A stretch of DNA of 64,000 nt from Luscinia megarhynchos (taxonomy: Eukaryota > Chordata > Aves > Passeriformes > Turdidae). The position numbers and the translations under genes were made by a program. This document shows, piece by piece, positions 13,830 through 28,800 of this stretch. The stretch lies in NCBI GenBank assembly GCA_034336665.1, contig CM067570.1, positions 19,296,502 to 19,360,501 on the forward strand, in the 5' to 3' direction. Position 1 is the first letter of the stretch, and every line of letters begins with the position of its first letter. The notes beneath the pieces were generated by a model that did no database searches, had not been told where the DNA came from, and was given only the letters and a program-made list of their open reading frames with translations.

Positions 13830-16800
13830 ACTATATGTATTTAATTGAGCACCAATAGTACTGAGAGCATGATGAATACAGCTGTCACCAAACTAAAACA
13901 TGCTTTTGCTTTACTTTTTTCTTTTTACAGTGATACTAGGAAATCACAGTTAAGTAGTTGCTAGCATTGTATTCAAAAACCGTTCTGCAAATTTTGAGTG
14001 TTTTTAAGTATTCTTCAATATTTCATTGAAACCATTTTCAGCCCAAATTGTGTAATGTGGGGAATACTATTATAACACCACTTGTTAGTAGTGACTTTTC
14101 AGGATGGGTTTGTAATATGCACATCTACATTTTGAATCTTGTGTTCTTTGTGTATCCAATTACTTGCAGAGTACAATATCCCTACCTGATACTTTTTTCA
14201 ACAATTTGTATAGTAATGTCTTTCCATTTTAGAAGTTAAAAATAAAAGCACTAATGCAAATTTTATTAGTAATCTGTGAAAAATATTGTTATTTACTATG
14301 CTGATCTTTAACCAGACAGAAAGGTGAGATACAGTGTAATGTTTGACCTACAGAGAAAGGACATTATTACTATTGCTGCAATGTAACTCAAAATCTCTCC
14401 AGTGTAGGTAGCAGAAATACATTCCTCTAGAGCAGATTGGTCCAAGTTCTGGTTCTCCATAATGCATGACCCTGTTTACACAGCTGGGTACCTTGTGTCC
14501 TATGGCAGGTTCAGTGTTTAAGTACAAGGGTCACCAAGTGGTGCATGAATTTGATTCTATTATAAAAAAACATTGGTTGCATTGTACTTAGAGGCTGTAA
14601 TCTGTATTCTGGGGGACCAGCACTAGTGGATTATATTCCACTTGTGCTTTGGAAAATCACTGCACCTGGTAAATAATACTACATTCCTGTCTCAGGAACA
14701 CTGTGCATTAACTTTCAGAATTGTTATATTAGTTTTTTTTTTTCTTGGTATCTTCCCTTTTAGAAGTCCCTGCTGGGCTTGAGAACAATACAAAAACTCA
14801 GTTAAACATTTCTTAGCATTTGTTCAGTCTTTTAGTTCAGCGTGCACTGTTCATAAAACAAGTCAGATGTTAATACTCTATGGCTAAACTCATTTTTAAT
14901 CTTGTCCTTTATGTTATTTATATATTGAAATTGCATTTTTTTAATCATATGGACTATTATTTACTTTTGCTTAATTTCTTACTCATTCTCAACCTTTGCA
15001 GGTTCTCAAATCTTGCTTTTTATTTTTACAGTGATGTGCTCAATGAAGTAAGGAAATATGCTCATATACAATTCTCTTAACGTGGAGAAATACAAGAGTT
15101 GTAATAAATACCCTACCTTATAGCTGCCTTTAAGAGAATACTGAAATTTTCTCTGACATTGTTGTGTTCTTGGGCATGTGTTAGTAAAGTTGTTATGGTA
15201 CAGAGTATACAAGATGTTTTTATGGAGGCTTAGATTTACATTAGTGGTTTTTCTAGAAAAATTTAGATAATAAAACATTGGATCATACAACTGCAAACCT
15301 TTTAACCATTACTGATAATTGGCTCATTTATATGCATTAGTTATGCATTTGCTGATGCTTGCCTTTTGACAGCCTAGTTATGATAAATTAAAAGCAGTGA
15401 TTGTATAAATTCCATACTGCCTTTTATCCATATGTGTTAGGACCTTGCCTGATGCTTCTGTCACCCTTGTGATGAGTGGTTAGCTTTTGAATAATTTCAT
15501 TATCTGCCTCCTCCTTGATGCTAACATCATTTGCATAACAAGCTTATCTATTCAAGTTGCCGGCCAGGCCTGTGTACTGATCAAAACTGAGCATGAAGCT
15601 TTTATTTTCAGTTTGGTTTATGCAGTAATTTTGTTTATGCCAAGATTACCAAACCTGGCCACTGTAGCCTTCTTTCACCCCATTTTGCCATCCCTTGAAA
15701 CGCCATTGTCCCAAGAGGCATTTTTTATAAGTGGTTTCTAACATATTGCATGATTTACAACATGCCTGAGGTGGAAGTTTCATTGTTGGTAAATCTTTAA
15801 GCTGCTAAAATAGTGATCATAAATTTTTCAGGAATTAAGTCTATATTTTTGACTATGATACCATTGCCTGAAGAGATGAAGATTTTGCAGCAGCATTTTA
15901 GTCAGATGCAATGTTTACAAAATCTGAACGAAGAATGTCAGGATGGTTTTTAGCTTGGTGAATCTGTTTCTATTCCTAGCTCTGTTGGCCTTGAGTTGAG
16001 ATATAGACTGTAATGTGTTTTTCTCCTAAGAATTTTTACAATGAAGATAGTAAATCTGAGTTAGATATTTTGTTTTTAAAAAATACAGAGAAGACACAAT
16101 TTCAGCTCTCATCTCTGGAAACAGCCTAATTTTGTATTTGCTATCTACTAAGATACAGGCAGCACATATACTCTAATGACATAAGATCAATAAAGTTCTA
16201 TGTGCGTGTATTTATCTGTACTACTGTGATTGTGTATGAAAAATTTGGCTCTCCAGTTATAATGTGAGAAATAATTAATTATCTTTATCTACATATCAAT
16301 AGGATTTTTACCATTTCTGTAAGACCATGTAAACTACCACAGCAGTGACAAATAATTTTCTTGGCACTTTAAAGCTTGACTGATCTCAAGGGATAAATGG
16401 GAGAGTTAATATATCCTTGTAGCAGGAGAATGCAATAACTTTTATTTACATTACATCACAAAATGGTAATTTCAATTAAAATTAGTAGTGGTATCTCCAG
16501 AGACAGACATTCTCCTTTAAAATTTATTTAACCAATAATCATTGGTTAAATAAAATAAAATTGGTTAGATTGGCTATTATGGTTCTTTGAATTAATTAGT
16601 CATTCTTGAGCTGGAGGGAATTAAAGAATTAAGAAATTCAGGAAGTAATAAAGTCAAAATGTGAACTTCAGGATTTATGGTCACATTTATCATCAGAATG
16701 TAACTTTTAGCAATGACATTGCAAATAGAGTACAAAGATAATTTTTTGTCCTGATAAACTCACTTTATTGTACTCTATTTAAACATGGCTTAGCAAGCTG

Positions 16801-19800
16801 AATTTCATATTGATGAGTCTACATTCAGAGTTATTCAGTTAATAGATCATCTAGATTATATAGGTTTTAAGCAGTCCATTTATATTTAAGTTCTCTGAGT
16901 GCAGATAAAGTTTTTTTACAATCTAAGCAATTGTTTAGTGACATTCTGTTCATGTTACATAAAGAACATTTTACCATTTCTTTCACTGAGAACATGATAT
17001 GCATTTGACATAACTTATTAACTTCACAGTGTCTGGAAAGGCCGAGGTTTGCAAATGTCAGAAAGGTACAGATTGCGATGTGTAAGGTTATCACCAAATC
17101 TGTACATTTTTGCATTTCATTCATTGATATAGACTCTCAGAATCTGTCTACAGATGACCTTGAAATACTAGATTATAGTACCTGGCAAAAGATCTCTGCC
17201 ACTTTTGAACTTTGCATGAAACATACGTATTTATACAGAGGAATGGACATATATAATGAATACAGTTATCTTCAACTTTCTAATGAGTAATTGTAGTAAA
17301 AATCCTGCCTCAAATCAGCTGCATGCTATAGTGTCAAACTGGGATAGGTACCTAAGGGAGAAAATCTGGTACACGTGCAAAGCATACTGTTTCTAATAAA
17401 AAGGTTCAGTTGTAAAAGGTTCTGAAGGGTTTTTGTTTTTTTGGACCTTCCAGAAAGACCAAAGAAACAGAGCAGATGAATTCCTGGTGAAAGGCTATTC
17501 AATTTCATTGTGCAATTAATATATGTATTTGGTGGTTTTCAAATGCTCCCTAGAGTTGTTCTGATTGTATTTCTGTTGTCAGTGGTAAAATTTCAAAGAT
17601 TTCAAAATAAGCAACTCTCAGACCTGTGCTAAAGAGCTGCAAGAGGTGCCACTCCTCAGAGTTTCTGTAGTTCGTTATCTAAACCATGTATATGAGTCAA
17701 AATAAATTGTAATGCTTACTCAGCCCAAATAAGGCTGGGAAACCTGTTGTAAGTTTTGAAGATTTAGAAGAGGTAAAGGTATTTTCTACACCTAATTTTA
17801 CAATTTCAGCACGATAGAATCTTTGTTATGTTTCAGATATGTGCTCCAAATTAAACTATATGGTGCTTGATTTTGAACATTAAACTGGAAGACGATTTAT
17901 TAAGAAAACAGGTGATGGTGACATTTCAGCGTTTGAGTATTTGCCTCATTCTTAGGGAGGATTAGTAATTTACAGCATTTGCTACCAAAAGGCAGATCAA
18001 TAATGTTATAAATGTGTTCTGACCATCAGAATTTATACCATGCATGTGAGTTCTTTGTCATAAATTCAGTCTTTCATCCTGATATCTGATTGTAGCAGAA
18101 TGAACAATAAAATCCTTATTATTTATCATGGGATGCTGTGCAAGACAGGAGACCTATTTAACCACACACATATCCCTAGTGCCTAGCATTTGTTTTTTGC
18201 AAAGGGACAGCTATATATAGTGCTGAAGATAAGGTTATTTCTATCCTTTGAGCCCTGCTGAATTAGGACCAAAAACAGAAATGCCGTTGGCAAAGCTGTC
18301 ACAGTTTTTTATTTCACTTTTGCAAATTAGTGACCTGCAGCAGTGGGGGTTGGGCAGGCCTGCAAGTGGAAAGCAGGGAAGTGTCAGAGAAGCAGGCACA
18401 TTCCTACATGTCATTAGAGATGTAGTTCATGAAATGTCTTCATGTCTTGGCTGCACATGACTGAGCAGTGCCTGCCACAGCTACATGTGGTACAGAGGTA
18501 GAAGGAACACTCAGTTACTGAGCGTTTTAACCAGCTAAAAAAATCTCAGAGGTTGTTATTTTCCCTTCCTTGACTGGAAGGTTTCTGACCTAGATGATCC
18601 TGCTTGTCAGTGTCCTTCCATTTCTCTAAGCAGGGAAATCAACCCATTTGAGGTCATGGTCTTGATTTCATTAATCTTGCATCATGAAGCAGCCTTGTAA
18701 TGTAAGTAATCAGGTAAGTATGTGGAGTAAAATAAAGCCTCAGAACCTAGAGACCTCTTTCTTCCTGCTTAGGAGAGAATGCTCCCTCCTTTCAAGAGGA
18801 TATGACCTTATTATTTCTCTTCTCCCTCTTGGAAATTTCCACTCTAGAACCTCAGTTGAGCCACTCTAAAGCACCTCTGTCTTTGGGGGCAGTCTGATAA
18901 CTCTTTTATGGGCCTGAGAGGAGAGGATCTTAGCACCTCAGGATGACGTGGAGTCTGGTTAAAGACCCTGGGAAGCTCTTTTATCCTAATAGCAGAGTCC
19001 TGGAAACATTCCTCACTGCTAGACAGCAGGTATTTGTGCAAGGAGTGAATATGTGGAGGGCAGGGGAGAGAATGGTCTAGAGCTGTGAGAGGAGCAGGTG
19101 ATGGGGAAAGAACCCGGATGAGGCAGGGAGTGGCAGGAAGATAGGGACGAGAGGAGTGGCAATGAGGACTTTAGGTAACAGTTGAGCAGCACAGACTTTA
19201 TATCACTGTCACTCGGAGGCTGTTGTGTGAATTCCCCAGCTCAAATAGAGTCTGACATACAGTCATAATTTCTTCCAAATATTAATCTATGTATCTTCTG
19301 TGCATGTAGATATTAAATACTTGCTTGATGTCTGGTTGGATATTTAAGTTACGAGACAAAATGAGTTCCAGCAATATACTTCTAGCAGATAAGAAATCAC
19401 CAGAAAATGTAGCATTTACAAATGTAATAATTGAAAAAAACCAAAATACTGGCGATAAATCATAATGTAACCAAGCTATGAGAGTTGTAGCTGCTTGATT
19501 TCTTTCTTTTTAAAGAAAGTGCTTGAGGTCAAATAGATCATAATAGATCTAAGGAAAGAGAATTTCTGAAACAAAGAACTGCTGCTGCTCTACTTAGGTT
19601 TGGCTGCCATAGTGAATGACGTTAGTAATTATTTTGCTATTTCTAAACACACAGGAGACTTAGACCACCACTGCAGTTCTTATGAAATCTATTTCTTTCC
19701 ATTTATTCATTAGTAAATATTAGCTCATGAATGCTGATAAATATCTCTCCTTTTCAGCCATCTGATTCGCTACTTGTGAAATGGCTGTTTACACTGCCGA

Positions 19801-22800
19801 GACCCAGCAATTCCAACAATGTTATCATCTGAGTGCAAGCAGCCAGTGAGTTTTTAGAGGCTGTCTCAGATGGGCCTGTGTGGATGGGAGGCTGCTCTTA
19901 TCCTCTGCTAATAAATGCTTCATCTTTGCTTGTAATTGTGGCAGAATGGAAATGGTGCTTAGGAGCCTGGCTGTGAGATTGCAGCAAATGGCTGCAACCT
20001 ATGTTTAATGTAGTGACGCTAATGAATTCTGAGAATTAATTTTCAGCTAAGAAAGCATGATGGAAGATACTAGAATTTTCAATTAGATAATGGATTGACT
20101 TTCGTCAAGGCAAACATACTGGTTTTATTTCTTTTTCAATCTCTACCTACTTAGCCTTTCTATTATTTTAGATCCAAAAAATAGCAGACTAAATGCGATA
20201 CTTTCATCCTACCTTATTTGAAACCCATCTTATAGTAGATTTGCTGGTCAATTTGCTCAGTTTAAACTAATGCGGCACCTTTTTCTTTTTTCTTTTTCTT
20301 TTTTAAATTTCCACGAGCCAAACAATTTGGCTGAATTTGCAGGTGCAGCACATTTACTGGTTTTATGAATAATTGCGGTATGGTTGATGTTTGACGGTGC
20401 CTGAGCTAGCTGTCCAAACTGGTCTTAAATGAATGCTCAGATGAAAAGCTGAAGATACTTTAGTTTTCTGTTTTCCTCAGAAACAAATCCTTCATTACCA
20501 AGGCTTTTTTAGTGTTGTTTTTCACTTGTACAATGCATACACTGATTTCAGAATATTTTGTGAAGAGTGAAATTGTAAGACTGTTGTGTTGCTGTACTCT
20601 TTCAAATGTTGACATTACTGAATTTTTGTTTATTACTTCTTTTATTATTTTTTTTTTCTGGCATACGTTAGATACATCTAATTTACTGGCAACTTTTAAC
20701 TCAGACACTCATATAATTAACTTTTCCATACATTATAGTTCTATATCAGAGTGCAGATCAGTAGAAAACTTTGCAATAATTCTCACCTTTGTACAGGCTT
20801 TAGCATTGTAAGAGCTGATGTTCTGGGTTTTTTTTTCTGAAGAGCATTATAGTGTCAATACTGCTTCCAGTAGGATGTCAATGACACTTTATTGAGCACC
20901 TGTGGTGATACCAGTAGTCTCATGCATCATTTTTCATTTGCACTTAGGTGGTGGCCCAAGAATTTTTATTTTATAGATGATGTTGAGTAAGAACAGCAGC
21001 GGCAGGCATTCATGTTGCACTAAAAACACCACAGTTGGACTGACAGTGTGTAGAAGCAGAATATTAATAGGCCTTTTCTACATAGAGAGGAATAAGGACA
21101 AAGGAATATGCACGGAGAAGCATAAGGGCTATGTTTTCAGTGTCACAAGACAGCTTTCCATTCTAGATTCCATCACACCATGCCTGGTGAGATATCGAAT
21201 TGGCACTGAATATTTGAGTACAGACCGAGCCCTCAGTACTTACAGTGACTAAGCTGCAAGCAGTTTACTGCATCTGAAACACAGAAAGAACTAATTTCTA
21301 GAAGTGACTGTGTCAAAACTTCTGCTGTTTAGAGGCAGAGGAGAGTGTGTGCCTTACACACTTCAGTTCCCTATGGCCTACCTGGTCTTTCTGCTGCTGT
21401 GTTTTTAAAGTGATAGGAACTTGCCATTTGACTTGATGTCTTAAACCGACTCCTATGGAAATGTTCATTATCCTCTCAGTCTTATCATCACGCATGAAGT
21501 TACAGACATGGATTTAAGCAGCTCTCCCTCACCTTTGCACAGCTGTTAGTTGCTAGCTCTCTGCTTTATTGCATCATCTTGTTAACCATCTGAGAGGACT
21601 CTGTTCTTCCAATGCAGGCACAAACTTGGCACAATAGGAGGTGTGCTCGGTCTGAGCTTGGAACAGAGTTTGATCACAAAATCTTGTTGATGTGTCTTGT
21701 GTCATTAGCTTAGTCATTCTGCGATTTAACAAAGTTTTGGTTGTGTTTTGGGTGAAATCCTACGTGAACACAGACTGCAGCAATATCCTGCTACCAGAGA
21801 ATGAGGGCTGCATTTAGATGAAACAATAAATGAACATTGATTGTTGCAAAAGTGAAGTGTGCACACAAAGTGAATAGTCAGTGGAGGACTGGTGGGATTT
21901 TGCAAGAGAATTAAACAATCTCCAAAGATCTCCAAAATCACCTCCTTCACAGAACTTACCTGTGCTCATTAAAACATTGCCAGACCTTGAAAGTTCACAT
22001 TTCAGGCATGCGAGAGAGAAGCTAAGAACTTTCTTCTCCAAAATGTCTCTTCTTATTGAGCTTCCACAATGAGTGCCTATCCTGGACGTTTGGATGTTCA
22101 CCTAGAGGCCATGTATATAGAAAAGCTCTCATGCAACTTCTGTATCCTGCCTGTAGAGTGTATCTGTGGGTGCATTGTTCAGAGCTCAGAGAATTCCTGT
22201 GAATCACTGTGTGTCACCAAAGTCAAACGTTTGCATATTCTTCACACTTTTGATCAACACAAGATATCCTGTCTGAAACTGTGAACTTTTTTAAGAGAAT
22301 TCATTTAAACGCTAATGTTATTATCTGAAAAGCAAGTGCCTTTTGTGATGAAACAAGAGATAATGGTTTTAAACAAAAAGAGTCGATTCAGACTAGATAT
22401 CAGAAGGATGTTTTTTATGTTGAGGTGAAACACTAACAGAGGGTGGTAGATGCCCCATCCCTGGAAACAGTCAAGGTCAAGTTGAACAGGGTTCTGAGTA
22501 ACTTGATATAGTTGATGTCCCTGTGTATTGCAGGGGTTTGGACTAGATGACCTTGAAAGTTTCCTTCCAACACAAACTATCTATGATCTTATGACATAGA
22601 TTCACTTGGATTCAGTTACAGTACTGAAAAACTCCCGATGAAATCAAATTTAAGAACATTTATATATTAACAATAAAACATAAATACTGTGAAGTTGGAA
22701 TTAATGATAGAATGGTAAAAGTCCTGAGTGCATGAGCTTTTCAGACTGAAATCTCCACTTCAGATACTTGCCATCAATCTATGAATTTGTATAATGCATA

Positions 22801-25800
22801 GCACTTGTTTTGTTCTCTTTTCCTCTGTCTTCCTGATTAATGTTGTCTTTCTTTTCAAATGCTTTTTTCCTTTTTCTCAGGAGACATGAATTTAAACAGG
22901 ATTGACATGGACCATATTGTCTGTGTGGGTGTATTGACTTTTAAAACTCCCAGATTACAAAAAAGAAAAGGGGTAGGGGAGATTGTCAGAACCTGTTCAA
23001 GGCTAATGATGGATCTTTTCATGGAGGGAAGGACTGGTATTTATAGCCTTGTGCTCAGAAGGATGGAGATAGAGCAGCTTGTGTTGCTTTAGTGTTTCTA
23101 TCAGGAGGCTACAGTTCTAGCCTATAGCAAAATAGTTCCAAAACTGGTAATGCATTTTACTGACTTCCTTTTCTGGACTCGGTGTACAGAAGAGGTTAGC
23201 AAAATGGATTTTGGGAACCTAAAGTATTAAAGTTATGTTTAAAGATATTTCAGGATCATTTTAAGACCAGACTTTAGTCTTCAGTAAAGTCTTTGAGGTG
23301 AGGCTAAACTTTAATAACTTGCTAATGTGTTTGGTAGTATTTGAAATCAATTAATGTGTATGATTTTTTATAATGTAGTTTAAATTTTGTACATTGTTGC
23401 TTTTATTACTGGAATATAAATTCTAAAAGGTATTAAAGTTCCATTGAGCTTTTGGCTAAAATAATAGTATTTATTTCTGATGTTTGACCCTGCAAGGGAA
23501 GTACATTGGTTACTTATTCAGCAAATATGAAAGGAAATTGTGAAGTATGTAATATGAATGCTTCTCATCAAGTAAATTTATCTTGAGCTATAATTTGATA
23601 AAATTTTAGATACCAGAAGGGAGGTATATACTGAATTGCAGCACTTCTTTTTCACATTCTCTAATAATGTCAATATCTATTATTTCAGCAAGATTATTAG
23701 AATTATTTAATATTATTAATTAGAGCATACTTGAAAGTAGTCTTATCATGGTGGATCATTCTTCTGTTTGAATGGTATTATTTCAGCTTTATTATGCAGA
23801 AAATAATTCAACTTGAGTGATGGCTTGTTGAAACTTAAATCTCATTTATATAAATTAGCACGGTACTTTATTTTATGCTGATTTAATAGGATGTATTTCT
23901 TTACTCATTACTAGTTACCTGTTCCTATCAGGGAAGGAACCTTGATACCCTGGCTAACATTTAATTCTGACTGATTCCTTTCTCTTTCAGACTGAATTAT
24001 ACAGGTTTGCAGAATTTTCAGTAATTCTCATGTGAACACTCATCATTGGGATAAAGAATATCTACCCATAACATTCACTTTAAAAACAAAGTTCTATATC
24101 AAATTGTTCTGATTAGTGCTGTACCACATGATTTTCAATAGGCTATATCCTACAGTTTGTAGTCAAACTCTCATTGGAGAACAGGAAGAAAATTAAAGTG
24201 AGTGAAGTATTGTCTTTTCATCTTAACTTTTATGTATAGTCCTGTACAGCTCTTACAGGATACGTCATTTTTCCCTTTTATCTAGTTACAGTTAAAAAGA
24301 GAGATTAAAAACTCGAATTTGTAGCCTTTATACTAATGTACTTGTAGAGTGTATTCACTTAGCTAAGTATTTTTTGCTGGATTTATTGCAGCATGGGAGA
24401 GTCTTGTTACATATTGAGGAACTCAGATTTGTGGAAAAAGAGAACAGAGGAACAGCCACACAGTAAGCTGATTCCATTCATACTGTAATGATGTAACATC
24501 ATCTGAGACCCCTATTTCTCTGTCACAGGTGTCTAATCAAAGATTTTGAAAAGCGTCCTTCAGTCACCCATCTTTTGGAGCATCCGTTTATTAAGCAAGT
24601 ACATGGTAAAGATATGTCTTTGCAAAAACAGCTGGCTGAGCTCATTCAAGAACAGCAGCAGCTAGGCTCCGTAGCCAAAACAAGGTACTGTACAAGGTAC
24701 TGTATGTAGCAACCTCTATGCTACAGCCCTCCTTCCCCACACTTACACTGGAAACAGAAATTGAAACTTTGAATGTGACTTTTACTGTTTAAATGATCAT
24801 ATTAATGTGTTGACAGGCAATGTTATTAGCAACAAGTTCTGCTTGCCATATGAATAAATGTCAGAGTCACGTTTTCCCTTTGATACTTTCTAAAGCTAGT
24901 TTGATCAGCCATAATGCAACCTTCTTTGCCTTTCTTTCTCCCACTGAACTCTGTTCTGTGCTTGTTCTCATTTGGCTCAGTCAGAAAGATGTTGATAATT
25001 CCAGAATGTTCTGATTTGGGGAGATAAATGTTGGCATGAAACATTACATCATACTTTGGTAACAGATCTTTAAAAATATAACTGTGAGCATTCAAGTGAC
25101 TACTAGAAAAAGTTAAGAATAGAAAATTTTGAAGGTTGCTGTTTGATTAAATCCTATTAGTAAGAAGGCTGTTCGGTACTGAAAGTAGTTGTTTTGCCTA
25201 CAGTTTAATAATAACTTCTATTTTTTCATTCAACCCAGTAATTCATTTTAAAGTGTACTTTAAAAGCAATGCATGTTTATCAGCAGAAGTGGCATCTTTT
25301 GAGGCTGATTGTAAATATGTCTTAGTTTAGTTGCTGTCCAGAGGGTGGCAGAATTTCACTGTTTCAAAAGAGAATTAAATGCAAATGAACACACTGTCCC
25401 AATCTCAGCAATCATTCTGTAATATGAAATTCTAGAGTTAGATAAGCTCTTGCCCATTATTATAAATAATGACCTACTAATGTTGATGAAGTAAATTATA
25501 TGTTATGATTCATAGCTCATAAACATATATATGCTTGTATGCCATAAAACTCTGTGGCTTAATTTGCTAAAGGCCCAAACAAAAGTGTGCAAGTTAAAAT
25601 AAAGGAATAGTTGTTAAGTACAGTTTCAAGGTGAAGCTGACTTCTGTGAGTGGGTTTTGTTTGTTTGTTTTTGTGGGGTGTGTATATTTGTTCTTGTTGT
25701 TTTCTTTGTTTGTTTTCTGGGAAAACATACCTGGAAATGCTTGCTGTGGATGGGAGTTATGCCAGCATCACAGTAGAATTTACTGCTTTATCTAGTTTCC

Positions 25801-28800
25801 TAATATTCCTTTCCCATATAGCACCTCACAGATCACATTGTCTACAGCTATGGCATAGCTGGCCCAAGAGGTGTAAGAATTTTTCCAGCTGTTGACCTGA
25901 TTGCACATATAGACAGAGTGAAATGATCCTTGTGCTAAGAGGAGCTCTGAAATGGATTTTTCATGGTATTCCAATACATTCTTCTGGGACTGAGCTCCAT
26001 AATGTGGAGTGACAAAGAACCAAGACCACGACAGCATTTCTTTCCTCAAGCCTTTTCATGTATTAGCTGTGCACAGACAATCTTCTGCACCTTAGACATG
26101 ACTGGACTGTAAGGAGGATTTTGCTTCCCAGCACCCTAGTATGAATCAGTGCTCATCTAAGGGAGTTTTAACTCCTTGTCTGTCTTGTTACTACCTAACC
26201 CAGCTTAAATATTTTATTTCAAACAAAAATCTTTCTGATTGTTTTAGCGTTATACTGTGGTATCCTTACGTCTTTTGTGAAGCACCAGCCCATTGTGATC
26301 AGGGTTGAGAGCATGCTCAGTGAGGACAAAAATTTACTTATTGTTTACCTCTGAAATCTATAACGCATTGTTCAGAATTATATTCTAAAGATTTCAAACT
26401 TGATCAAATTGGTCCAAACTTTAATTAGATAGCAAAAATACCTCTCTGTAAGATATTAAGTCTGTGGGCCAGAAAGTTAATACTGGACTAGAAACATAAG
26501 ATTATTACAAAAGAACCAACCATCAAGAGCATCTAATTATAATTTTCCCCAGAGGATTGACATAGCCTCATAACAATAAAATACTTGGCTCTGTAATAGG
26601 GATATTGTACCCTCTAGAAAAATTGTTACCAATTAAAAGCCTTTAAAACCTCTGTAATGCATCTGCAATATAATTTTAAATACAAAATTTGACATGCAGA
26701 AGAACATATGACCAGATGGTACTGCTAAAAATTTACTGACATTTGTTTGCAATGATCTGTAGAAGTCATCAGAATGTATAGTCATCACTTCAGAGAAAGT
26801 AAGGCTAATTCAGATCCATGTTAGGTAAAACCTGTCTATTACAACATTGAATGTAGTGCATACTTTTCTGTTTATTGATGTGCCCATGACAGGCACAATG
26901 AAATATATATTAATTTCCTGGTGTTCAGAAATAAAGAAAAACAGACATCCATTTTAGCAGTAAAGCAACACTACAAATCAATCACTTAAAAGGTAAGTAA
27001 GAGAAAATGTTCTCAGAGCACAAACTGGAAATTTCCAGAAACTGGAAACACAACCAGAAATAGTTCTCTAATGCTATACACGATGTAATTTAAGGCAGTT
27101 CTTCCATCCTTCTTCTATATGAATATTAGGCAAATGAGTTTACAACTCCTTTTCCTTCCCCTTTTAATATATATATATATATATATTTTTTAATCTCAGA
27201 GCTACTGTGGCCCCCAAAAGTGATTCTGTTCTGAGTATAGTGCATGTGTTTTTACTGGAGGTTGTAAAATATAGCTGTAGCATTTATATTGTAATTAAGG
27301 CTATATTAGTGTCTCTGTTATGACCTTGCTTCAACAGATTACTTCAGGCTGAACCTTCATGTAAAGGAGCAAAATTAAGTCTCTGCAACGTGTGGGAAAT
27401 AGGCTGTGTATCTGTGTGGCAGTATCACACTCTCCCCTTTTTTCTTTTTCATTGTGTTGAGTATTTTTCTTGTAAATCTCAGGAATTAATTTTTAAATTG
27501 GCAATAATGCAAAGACCAAATACATAAACTGTTGTGTCTTTGTGAATCCTAGAAACAGACAAACAAACAGTAAACATAAATGCTTAATTGCACCAAGAAG
27601 CCAAAGTAAAGGCCTCTTGGAAGACCCTAAAGATGTTAGGGGTGAAGGAGAGCGAGATTAGAGAAGAATTTTCCTAACGAAGGCAAAAAATTCTTTGTCT
27701 GTTTTGCTTTGCTGCTCAGGTTGGCAGCAAAATTACTTTTTGATCTAGAAGTCTGTGTGATCCATCTAGCTTTTCTTTCCCCATCCCTTGATAGCAGGAT
27801 GTAAGAGTGTACAGCTATTTACAGTGCACTTCTATTAGTATAACTGGTTGCTTTCTTTCAAACTGTATCTTTACCACCAGTAGAACAAATGAATGCTTCC
27901 TGCCTTTTCATGAAATGGTTCTCTCAAGGGAGAAATATTTCTTGTTTTTGCTTCTCCAACAAAATCCAAGAAAACTGTCCCTTCCAGCTATTCCTGCCTG
28001 ATAAAATGGTAACAGGAGGGTGCTTCAGAGCATAGAGCCTTTTTCAACAGACAGCGCTCATCACTAGACTTTGGAATCAATCTAATGGTGTTCTTCAGGT
28101 CTCTTCTAACCCAAATCATCCTATAATAAAGTTAGGTACCTTGAGTGACTGGCCCTTTGCACTCTTTATGGCAGTACTTTTGTTTTGTGAAGAGACTACA
28201 TCTTGCAGGGAAAGAAAATTTAGAAACTTACTTCAGAAAATTACTGGAAACTTAAGTAAGATAGCATCTTTGATTTTCCTTTTGCTTAGAGTTTGTACTT
28301 TTTATATATTGCCAGAAAGGAAGGGTAATTGAAAAAATGGCTGATAATTCTATTTTTTAATGCAAAAAATATACTGACAATTATTTCCCCAATTAAGAGT
28401 GTTTCCTTCTGCTTTTTAAGATTTTTTTTGATATATGTTTTAAAAGCAGATTGTATTTCTGATATAAAACTGTGGAAGTAATGAAAGGCTAATATCTGTA
28501 TTTTTCCTTCCCACTCTGTCAATGCACTGGAGGACATAGGGTCAGTAGAAAACTGATGAGGCCAGCAGGAGATTTGAAGCTAATGTGATGTTATGCTCCT
28601 AATATCCTCTTCTTAATCATGTACTTAGGAAAATGAGTTAAGTGCTGGAAAATATGTGCACAAAGGTATATATGTTTTACTTACATTTAACTAAGACAAG
28701 TTTCCTTATTTATTTACACAGGCTTAAAAGTAGCCCTTTCCAATAAAAAAATTGATTCCTTTATCACTTAGGGGGAACAAACAGCAGGAGTTTAATACAC

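Larger units (their letters stand above)
13387..24528 (+). other. MYO3B intron, 11.1 kb
   Basis: Lies between the two kinase exons. It contains a (TA)22 tract at 13783-13826, a perfect 14-bp inverted repeat at 16523-16554, a CR1 fragment at 22385-22595 and an exon-like segment at 19758-19845 within a more complex, possibly conserved stretch (about 19750-20430). The short open frames elsewhere show no recognisable protein. Confidence 0.8.
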
